This document shows positions 1 to 4,389 of a stretch of DNA of 5,844 nt, in pieces. Origin of the DNA: Pseudomonadota bacterium. GTDB lineage: Bacteria > Pseudomonadota > Alphaproteobacteria > Rhizobiales > Rhizobiaceae. The translations under genes and the position numbers were made by a program. Location of the stretch: positions 1 to 5,844 of the forward strand of contig JAEYXI010000629.1 of NCBI GenBank assembly GCA_023428515.1, read 5' to 3'. The notes under the pieces are model-generated. The model searched no databases. It worked only from the letters and a program-made list of their open reading frames with translations, and was not told the origin of the DNA. Numbering within the stretch: the stretch's first letter is position 1; each line of letters begins with the position of its first letter.

Positions 1-288
1 GGCGATGACCGTGCCGAAGACGGCGGAGAGCAGCGACGCCAGGATCGGCTTCAGCGCGGTGCGGTCCAGCGCCACGATCAGGCTCGAATCCGACTCGCCG
101 AAGATGAAGCGGAAGTTGGAGAGCGTGGGTTCCTTCGGCCACCAGGTGAGATCCGCGCCCATGGCCGACCATTCGCCGATCGGCTTGAACGCCATCGACG
201 CCATCCACAGGATCGGGACGAGCGTCACCGCCAGCGCCGCGAAGATCGCGGCGTAGCGGAAGGTCTCGAATGGCAATGAACGCTTCAT
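1..288 (-). CDS. Carbohydrate ABC transporter permease, MalG type (partial, N-terminal 96 residues)
   Basis: Inner-membrane permease subunit of a sugar-type ABC importer; it would form the translocation channel with a second permease and receive substrate from the neighbouring binding protein. The reading frame starts at the ATG at 288 and is open to the window edge, so only the N-terminus is seen. After a short basic start (MKRSLPFE) comes a membrane segment at about residues 12-31 ending in the [11 protein letters not shown] pattern. A P-T-L-S-N-F motif follows near residues 54-59, and a second hydrophobic stretch begins at about residue 82. The LxPxLWM...FK...PTLxNF order is typical of MalG/UgpE-type permeases (family knowledge). 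No good Shine-Dalgarno lies directly before the ATG, and no other ATG is seen in frame just upstream, so the start is likely but not proven. It lies 71 bp downstream of the binding-protein gene on the same strand, separated by a strong hairpin. Substrate unknown. Confidence 0.88.
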   Translation of the reverse strand, partial: MKRSLPFETFRYAAIFAALAVTLVPILWMASMAFKPIGEWSAMGADLTWWPKEPTLSNFRFIFGESDSSLIVALDRTALKPILASLLSAVFGTVIA

Positions 289-312
289 GGCGGCGGTGCT
301 GGCTCTTGAAAA

Positions 313-343
313 GAAGGGAGGGACGTTCGTCGTCCCTCCCTTC
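313..343 (-). terminator. Perfect 13-bp hairpin with short T-rich tail between binding-protein and permease genes
   Basis: GAAGGGAGGGACG (313-325) and CGTCCCTCCCTTC (331-343) are perfect reverse complements around a 5-nt loop. Read on the minus strand, the stem starts 16 nt after the TAA of the binding-protein gene and is followed by TTTTC. This resembles a weak intrinsic terminator or an mRNA-stabilising stem. Such intercistronic hairpins are known to give more binding protein than permease in sugar ABC operons. Since the permease follows on the same strand, partial read-through is inferred rather than full termination. Confidence 0.75.
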
Positions 344-359
344 AGGCTGGCTCGGGAGG

Positions 360-1967
360 TTAGCTGACGGGATCGATGACGGTCGGCCAGGCCTCCTTGT
401 TGCTCTTGATGGCCTCGAGCAGCTTGTCCTCGCCGGTGCGCCGGGCGATGCGTGCCCATTCGCGTTCGGTATCGGCCATCGCCTGCTCGGCGGACTTGGT
501 CTTGGTCAGCGCCGCCATGAGGTTCTCGTCCAGCGCGTTGTGGAAGGCGGTCGCGCCCGGATAGTTGATGGTCGGCACCGTGCGGGCGACCGTCTCGCGC
601 ACCACGTCCATGTGGTAGGCATGGTAGGTCTGGCGCACCAGCGGGTCGGAGAAGTCTGACAGGCGGAACGGATCGAAGTAGCCGCCGGGATTGGCCGTCA
701 TCCAGGCGTAGATGCGCTGCGAGCCGAGCCACTGCAGGAAGACGTAGCAGGCTTCCGGATTCTTCGCCTGCGACGAGACGGAGGCCGAGAGGTTCAGCCA
801 CAGCACCGAGCGGCGGACCAGCCCGCCTTCGACCTCGCGTCCCGGCGGCAGCATGGTGCCGATCTTGCCGGTGACGGCAGAGTCCTTGTTGGCAGCGTTA
901 TCGAGGAATTTCGGCAGGTTGGAGAAGGCGCAGGTCATCGCCGCGCCGCCCTTGGCGAAGTTGCCGTACTGCTCCGGCCAGCCCCACGAGATGGCGTCGG
1001 GCGACTTGTAGGCAAGCGAGTCGATGTATTCCTGGGTGGCCTTCACGCCAGCCTCGGAATTGATCATCGGCTTGCCGTCGTCGGCGAACAGGAACTGGTT
1101 GGGCGAGCCCATCGAGACGTAGCGCTGGTACCAGTTGGTGTAGCCCCAGCCCTGGTTGCGAATGTCGGTCGAGCCCAGCATGCCCTGGTCGGGGCGATGG
1201 AAGAACAGCGAGATCTCGTCGAGCTGCTTCCAGGTGGTCGGCGGCGCGAGGTCGTAGCCGTGCTTGTCCTTGAACGCCTTCTTCTCGGCTTCGTCGCCGA
1301 ACAGATCGGTGCGGTAGACCCAGGTCTGGAAGTCGCCGTCTAGCGATACGCCGTAGGTCGAACCGCGATACTGGTTGAGCAGCGACACGCCCTTGGCGCC
1401 GCCGACATAGCCATTCTCCGGATCGTCCCACTCTGGTTTGTGCTTGGCGACGAAGTCGTCGAGTTGCAGGATGCCGCCGGTTTCGGCGAGGTCGCCCAGG
1501 CGGTTCCATTCGACGGCGTAGATGTCATAGGCCCCACCTTTGGTGGAGATGTCCTGCATCGTCTTGGTGAATTCCTGGCCGTTCGGCACGCCGACGACCT
1601 CCAGCGTGATGCCGGTTTCCTTCTCCCACAACTCCTTAATGGACGGCGCGCCGGCCGGGAAAGGCTGGGTAAGCTGGCCGATCGAGCCGTCGGAAAGGCC
1701 GAGCACGATCTTGTCGACGCCAGCCGCCTTGAAGGCCTTCGCGGCCTCTACGGCGCGGCCTTCCGGCGTGTCGGCGCCATACTGATAGCGTTCGGCTCCA
1801 TCGAAGCCGGTGGGTCCGCCGATCATGCCAGGCGCCAGGGCGTCTGCCGCGAAGGCACGTCCGGGCCGGATGAAGCGCGGCGCGATTCCAATTGCTCCGA
1901 GATAGAGCGCGGCCTTTCCACCGGACGTGAGAAGGCTGCGCCGTGACATGCGCAACACGTTAGACAT
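360..1967 (-). CDS. Extracellular solute-binding protein, family 1 (carbohydrate ABC transporter), Tat signal
   Basis: Periplasmic substrate-binding component that captures a carbohydrate or related solute and delivers it to the membrane permeases. The 535-residue product starts at the ATG at 1967, chosen because GGGAGG lies 6 nt upstream. A longer in-frame reading to a TTG at 2018 has no ribosome site and crosses the promoter region. The N-terminus carries a twin-arginine signal (S-R-R-S-L-L, residues 8-13), a hydrophobic stretch and an A-F-A/A-D cleavage site after about residue 40, so Tat export of a folded protein is inferred. The mature part shows first-lobe features of family 1 binding proteins: a strand K-I-V-L-G-L near 86-91, helix [11 protein letters not shown] near 109-119, and Y-D-I-Y...[13 protein letters not shown] at 147-172. 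It is long for the family (about 400-450 residues is common), with roughly 45 extra residues before the first strand. Tryptophan- and tyrosine-rich stretches in the middle would suit sugar stacking. The ligand cannot be named. Confidence 0.93.
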   Translation of the reverse strand: MSNVLRMSRRSLLTSGGKAALYLGAIGIAPRFIRPGRAFAADALAPGMIGGPTGFDGAERYQYGADTPEGRAVEAAKAFKAAGVDKIVLGLSDGSIGQLTQPFPAGAPSIKELWEKETGITLEVVGVPNGQEFTKTMQDISTKGGAYDIYAVEWNRLGDLAETGGILQLDDFVAKHKPEWDDPENGYVGGAKGVSLLNQYRGSTYGVSLDGDFQTWVYRTDLFGDEAEKKAFKDKHGYDLAPPTTWKQLDEISLFFHRPDQGMLGSTDIRNQGWGYTNWYQRYVSMGSPNQFLFADDGKPMINSEAGVKATQEYIDSLAYKSPDAISWGWPEQYGNFAKGGAAMTCAFSNLPKFLDNAANKDSAVTGKIGTMLPPGREVEGGLVRRSVLWLNLSASVSSQAKNPEACYVFLQWLGSQRIYAWMTANPGGYFDPFRLSDFSDPLVRQTYHAYHMDVVRETVARTVPTINYPGATAFHNALDENLMAALTKTKSAEQAMADTEREWARIARRTGEDKLLEAIKSNKEAWPTVIDPVS

Positions 1968-1973
1968 TGATTT

Positions 1974-1979
1974 CCTCCC
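1974..1979 (-). promoter_or_regulatory. Ribosome binding site of the solute-binding protein gene
   Basis: GGGAGG on the minus strand, within AGGGAGGAAA, with 6 nt before the ATG at 1967. This strong site fixes the start codon and rules out the longer TTG-initiated reading. Confidence 0.85.
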
Positions 1980-2002
1980 TGGGGTCGTCGCCCCTATGAG
2001 GA

Positions 2003-2031
2003 AGATTGACGATGACAAATGATGATGTCAA
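2003..2031 (-). promoter_or_regulatory. Candidate promoter of the solute-binding protein gene
   Basis: On the minus strand a perfect TTGACA (2026-2031) is followed after 17 nt by CAATCT (2003-2008), a poor -10 match. TTGAC is the best conserved part of rhizobial housekeeping promoters (family knowledge). The predicted transcript would start about 30 nt before the ATG and include the ribosome site. The -35 box sits inside the palindrome at 2022-2037, so a bound repressor would block it. The weak -10 keeps this tentative. Confidence 0.45.
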
Positions 2032-2037
2032 CATCAT
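2022..2037. promoter_or_regulatory. Candidate operator palindrome ATGATGT-CA-ACATCAT
   Basis: Two perfect 7-bp arms (2022-2028 and 2031-2037) around a 2-bp centre, overlapping the TTGACA box of the solute-binding protein gene. Position and symmetry suit a dimeric repressor, most simply the divergent LacI-family protein. The sequence does not show the central CG typical of many LacI-family operators, so the assignment to that protein is inference. Confidence 0.5.
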
Positions 2038-2125
2038 TAAAAATCAAAAATCATCATTTTGGCTGCGAAAAAGAAAACACCTTCATAATTTCAAACAGAT
2101 ACCGCATCGCAAGATTAACTTATGG

Positions 2126-2151
2126 ATCATAAAAATGATGTCTTTTGATGT
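2126..2151. repeat. Inverted repeat ATCAT-AAAA-ATGAT plus TGATGT direct repeat at 10-bp pitch
   Basis: ATCAT (2126-2130) and ATGAT (2135-2139) are inverted around AAAA. TGATGT at 2136-2141 recurs at 2146-2151, exactly 10 bp later, so both copies face the same side of the helix. It lies about 110 bp from the palindrome at 2022-2037, making a second, upstream regulator site possible. Confidence 0.4.
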
Positions 2152-2214
2152 GATTGAAACCGCAGGCATGCACTGTCGCGTCGTGAGGCCATGCCCTCTA
2201 GCGCCGTGCGACTT

Positions 2215-2229
2215 GCTCGAAGAGCGAGC
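2215..2229 (+). repeat. Small hairpin in the putative leader of the LacI-family gene
   Basis: GCTCG (2215-2219) and CGAGC (2225-2229) are complementary around a 5-nt loop, about 45 nt before the start codon. The 5-bp stem is short and may be chance. Confidence 0.25.
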
Positions 2230-2273
2230 CGCCTACATCATTTCCAAGCAGATTCGCCGATCATAGGTCATAA

Positions 2274-3296
2274 ATGCGCCCCACCCTTTCCGAGGTCGCC
2301 AAGCAGGCAGGAGTCTCGGCTGCAACCGTAGATCGCGTCATCAACAACCGCGCCGGCGTGAAAGCGCGGACGCGCGAGATTGTCTTTGAGGTGGCGCGCC
2401 GGCTTGGGTACATATCGCAGGAGCACGCAAATGACGGTGCACTGTCGGGTGAGCCCATACGTCTCGATTTCGTGCTCCCGATCGGCACGAATTCCTTCAT
2501 CCGCATGCTCATCGAGCACCTGGCGGCCCAAGGTGCCGCCCGGCCTGGGCTGGACGTACACGTACACGCGATAGAGGGCTTCAACCCTGATACGCTGGCC
2601 GCGACGCTGAGCGATTTGGGAGACAGGACAAGAGGCGTGGGGGTGGTTGCCCTCGATCATCCTACCGTCCGGGAAGCGATCCGTGCCCTTTCGGCGAAGG
2701 ACGTCAAGGTCGTCACGCTGGCGACCGATGTACTGCATGTGCCTCGGGTCGCCTATGTAGGCATCGACAATCGCCAGGCGGGACGCCTCGCGGGCTATCT
2801 GCTTGGTCGCCTGCTCGGAGCGGACACGCCGAAGAAGGTAGCGATGTTTGCCGGTTCGCTCTCCTATCGTGGCCACCAGGAGCGGGAGATGGGATTTCGG
2901 CATGTCCTCAGCGAAGAGTTTCCGCACCTGTCGATCGTCGAATTGCGCGAGATGCTCGACGACCGTGAGCGCGCCTATTCCGAGGCGTCGTCAATTCTGG
3001 ACCGCCATCCGGATCTGGCCGGCATCTACAACGTCGGTGCGGGCAATCAGGGCATAGCTTCGGCCATCCGCGAACGCGGCCGCCAACGATCGACGATTTT
3101 CATTGGCCATGAGCTGACCGACGGCACCAAGCGCCTGCTCCTTGACGGCACCATGGACGCGGTGATCGACCAGAACCCCAGGGTCGAAGCGCGGGAGGCG
3201 TTGAACCTGCTCACCCATGCCATCAAGGATCTTCCTTACGAGGCGCATCCGCCTCGGCTGCACCTGATCCTGAAAGAGAATATTCCCGAGGTTTGA
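2274..3296 (+). CDS. LacI-family transcriptional regulator with periplasmic-binding-like sensor domain
   Basis: DNA-binding regulator of 340 residues, normal length for the family. It is probably the ligand-responsive repressor of the divergent sugar transporter. Residues 4-46 form the LacI-type helix-turn-helix (T-L-S-E-V-A-K-Q-A-G-V-S-A-A-T-V-D-R-V-I-N-N, then T-R-E-I-V...L-G-Y). Residues from about 62 to 335 form the two-lobed ligand domain, beginning I-R-L-D-F-V-L-P and including Y-V-G-I-D-N-R-Q-A-G-R-L-A-G-Y-L-L-G, a hinge-strand hallmark. Later come G-I-Y-N-V-G-A-G-N-Q-G and I-G-H-E-L-T-D-G-T-K, matching the Peripla_BP_4-type subgroup. Two variations: TVDRV replaces the commoner TVSRV, and the segment at 49-57 (QEHANDGAL) lacks the usual A-x-x-L hinge-helix pattern. 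The start is the ATG 5 nt after AGGT. The gene ends 46 bp from the convergent receiver gene. The ligand is unknown; autoregulation is possible given the motifs upstream. Confidence 0.92.
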   Translation: MRPTLSEVAKQAGVSAATVDRVINNRAGVKARTREIVFEVARRLGYISQEHANDGALSGEPIRLDFVLPIGTNSFIRMLIEHLAAQGAARPGLDVHVHAIEGFNPDTLAATLSDLGDRTRGVGVVALDHPTVREAIRALSAKDVKVVTLATDVLHVPRVAYVGIDNRQAGRLAGYLLGRLLGADTPKKVAMFAGSLSYRGHQEREMGFRHVLSEEFPHLSIVELREMLDDRERAYSEASSILDRHPDLAGIYNVGAGNQGIASAIRERGRQRSTIFIGHELTDGTKRLLLDGTMDAVIDQNPRVEAREALNLLTHAIKDLPYEAHPPRLHLILKENIPEV

Positions 3297-3342
3297 GCAC
3301 TGCTCGCCGGTAAAAGCGAAGCTCTGCGCAGGGACGTCGCTC
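3297..3342. other. Short convergent gap without a clear terminator
   Basis: 46 bp between the tail-to-tail LacI-family and receiver genes. GAGCA-C-TGCTC at 3295-3305 is symmetrical but has a one-base centre and cannot fold into a proper loop. AGCGA and TCGCT further on pair only weakly over a long loop. No T-tract follows on either strand, so transcripts may overlap or end by another mechanism. Confidence 0.5.
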
Positions 3343-3711
3343 TCACTTGGCCAAGGCCGCTTGCAGCGTTTCGAACAGAAGGTCGGCGTTGAGCGGCTTT
3401 TGGAGAAACGCCTCGGCTCCTGCGGCAAGGCAGTCGGCGCGGAGTTCCGGCTGCGTGTTCGCCGTGATGATGACGGCCGGAATGTCCGCGCGGGCGGTCC
3501 GCAGGCGATGGAGCACGTCGAGCCCACTGAGGCCCGGCATATGCAGGTCGAGGATGACGCATTGCGGTGCATCGTCCCGCACGCTTTCGAGGAATGCCTC
3601 GCCGGAAGGGAAATCGACCGGCTGATAGGACATCGACAGGACGAGGCGTCTAAGAGCGCGTCTCACGGAACCGTCGTCGTCGACAATGGCTATGACCGGC
3701 GTGGTCGGCAT
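3343..3711 (-). CDS. Stand-alone response regulator receiver domain protein
   Basis: A 122-residue protein made only of a CheY-like receiver; it has no output domain. The full active site is visible: acidic D11-D12-D13 (I-V-D-D-D), phospho-acceptor D55 in V-I-L-D-L-H-M-P-G-L-S-G, T83 in I-I-T-A-N and K105 in F-L-Q-K-P. It should therefore be phosphorylated normally. Its receiver style matches FixJ-type regulators, but it stops right after the domain (A-L-A-K), and the 46 bp beyond cannot hold a lost output domain. An in-frame TAG lies three codons before the ATG at 3711, so this start is well fixed, though no Shine-Dalgarno is seen. It is the last gene of the kinase/regulator cassette, 63 bp after the FixJ-type gene. 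Likely role (inference): second target, phosphate sink or protein-interaction partner for the cassette kinase. Single-domain receivers such as Caulobacter LovR set a precedent for tuning a kinase. Confidence 0.9.
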   Translation of the reverse strand: MPTTPVIAIVDDDGSVRRALRRLVLSMSYQPVDFPSGEAFLESVRDDAPQCVILDLHMPGLSGLDVLHRLRTARADIPAVIITANTQPELRADCLAAGAEAFLQKPLNADLLFETLQAALAK

Positions 3712-3719
3712 TGATGGAC

Positions 3720-3725
3720 ACTATA
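3720..3725 (-). promoter_or_regulatory. Candidate -10 box (TATAGT) directly before the receiver gene
   Basis: TATAGT on the minus strand matches the -10 consensus at five of six bases and ends 8 nt before the ATG at 3711. No good -35 is seen at the right distance. If used, transcription would begin at or just before the start codon, giving a nearly leaderless mRNA, which fits the missing ribosome site. Confidence 0.3.
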
Positions 3726-3746
3726 CTTCGGTTTGGGAGCAGGACA

Positions 3747-3762
3747 TTGGACTTGGGTCCAA
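3747..3762 (-). repeat. Inverted repeat in the gap between the two response regulator genes
   Basis: TTGGAC (3747-3752) and GTCCAA (3757-3762) pair around a 4-nt loop, 12 nt past the stop of the FixJ-type gene. No T-run follows, so it is more likely a small mRNA stem or protein site than a terminator. Confidence 0.35.
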
Positions 3763-3774
3763 CACCCCGCGGCA

Positions 3775-4389
3775 TCAGTCGCGAAGGTGCTCCACCATCT
3801 TGACCAGTTCGGCCAACGTGCGCGCGCCCATCTTCGTCATCATGCGCCCGCGATGCACCTTGATCGTCTTCTCGACCGTGCCGAGATCGCCGGCGATCTG
3901 CTTGTTCAACCGGCCGGCGACCACGCCGTCGAGCACCTGCCGCTCGCGCGGGGTGAGTTTGTCGATGCACGCCCGAATGGAATCCTTCTCGCCCTGTCGC
4001 TGCCGCCGCGCGGCATCCACGCTCTCGGCCTGATGGATGGCCGCGAGCAGCGTATCTGCATCGACCGGCTTGACCAGGAAGTCGACGGCACCGCCCTTCA
4101 TCGCCCTGACGCTCGTCGGTATGTCACCGTGCCCCGTCAGGAAGATCACCGGGCGGCCGCCTGAATCGGAGGACAGTGCTTGCTGGACCGCAAATCCATC
4201 CTTTCCAGGCAGGCTGAGGTCGACGATCGCGCAGCCCGGAGCTTCAGGATCGTGCGCGATCAGGAACGCTTCAGCCGTCGCATAGGACGAAACCCCGTAG
4301 CCGGCCAAGACGAGGAGCCGCGACAATGTCGCGAGCACACGCTCATCGTCGTCGATCAAATGCACGTGGAACGGGGCGTCTCTTGTCAT
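3775..4389 (-). CDS. FixJ-type response regulator (receiver + LuxR/FixJ HTH)
   Basis: Two-component transcription regulator of 204 residues, the usual size of FixJ-family proteins. The receiver spans about residues 7-120: acidic D13-D14-D15, phospho-acceptor D57 in A-I-V-D-L-S-L-P-G, T85 in F-L-T-G-H-G-D-I-P and K107 in F-L-V-K-P. The G-H-G-D-I-P-x-x-V-R-A-M-K-x-G-A-x-D-F-L-x-K-P run is a FixJ/NtrC-type signature. A charged linker (residues 122-142) leads to a LuxR-type helix-turn-helix at about 143-203 (L-T-P-R-E-R-Q-V-L...N-K-Q-I-A...V-E-K-T-I-K-V-H-R-G-R...K-M). The ATG at 4389 overlaps the kinase stop as ATGA, with AAAGG just upstream inside the kinase gene, so the two are probably translationally coupled and act as cognate partners. 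Target genes are not visible; the cassette itself and the nearby transporter are possible but unproven. Confidence 0.94.
   Translation of the reverse strand: MTRDAPFHVHLIDDDERVLATLSRLLVLAGYGVSSYATAEAFLIAHDPEAPGCAIVDLSLPGKDGFAVQQALSSDSGGRPVIFLTGHGDIPTSVRAMKGGAVDFLVKPVDADTLLAAIHQAESVDAARRQRQGEKDSIRACIDKLTPRERQVLDGVVAGRLNKQIAGDLGTVEKTIKVHRGRMMTKMGARTLAELVKMVEHLRD

Larger units (their letters stand above)
2018..2242. repeat. Dispersed AATGATG / TGATGT motif, several copies
   Basis: AATGATG or its complement CATCATT occurs at 2018-2024 (+), 2032-2038 (-), 2052-2058 (-), 2134-2140 (+) and 2236-2242 (-). The overlapping half-site TGATGT/ACATCA is at 2023-2028, 2031-2036, 2136-2141, 2146-2151 and 2235-2240. 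Ten-base arms AAATGATGAT (2017-2026) and ATCATCATTT (2050-2059) also form an inverted repeat. This density in about 225 bp suggests a multi-site regulator-binding region, although the AT-rich composition raises the chance background. Confidence 0.55.
1968..2273. other. 306-bp divergent intergenic region, AT-rich control region
   Basis: Gap between the start codons of the solute-binding protein (minus) and the LacI-family regulator (plus). About 2005-2160 is strongly AT-rich with A-tracts at 2039-2043, 2046-2050, 2068-2072, 2074-2077 and 2131-2135, in sharp contrast to the GC-rich genes around it. From about 2161 to 2230 it turns GC-rich and is probably leader of the regulator gene. A near-palindrome GAGGCCATGCCCTC (2185-2198, one mismatched pair) lies in this part. 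The regulator start at 2274 has AGGT at 2265-2268 as a modest ribosome site. I see no convincing small protein gene here and no convincing -35/-10 pair for the regulator. Confidence 0.7.

Noticed and set aside
1440..1946. 168-codon plus-strand frame opposite the solute-binding protein
   Set aside because: Antisense shadow without motif or ribosome site.
1968..2018. N-terminal extension of the solute-binding protein to a TTG at 2018
   Set aside because: The extension covers the ribosome site and the candidate -10 region, whereas the ATG at 1967 has GGGAGG at ideal spacing and gives a normal Tat signal.
2006..2266. 86-codon plus-strand reading frame across the divergent control region
   Set aside because: It begins with TTG, has no ribosome site, an AT-driven composition and no recognisable motif, and overlaps the promoter and operator elements.
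2268..2927. 219-codon minus-strand frame opposite the LacI-family gene
   Set aside because: It is an antisense shadow of a clear helix-turn-helix regulator; it is rich in arginine and has no family motif.
3295..3305. GAGCA-C-TGCTC as a terminator between the convergent genes
   Set aside because: A one-base centre cannot form a stable loop and no T-tract follows on either strand.
3343..3711. Receiver gene as a broken FixJ-type regulator that lost its DNA-binding half
   Set aside because: The domain ends cleanly, all active-site residues are kept, and no helix-turn-helix remnant is found in any frame of the short gap before the LacI-family gene.
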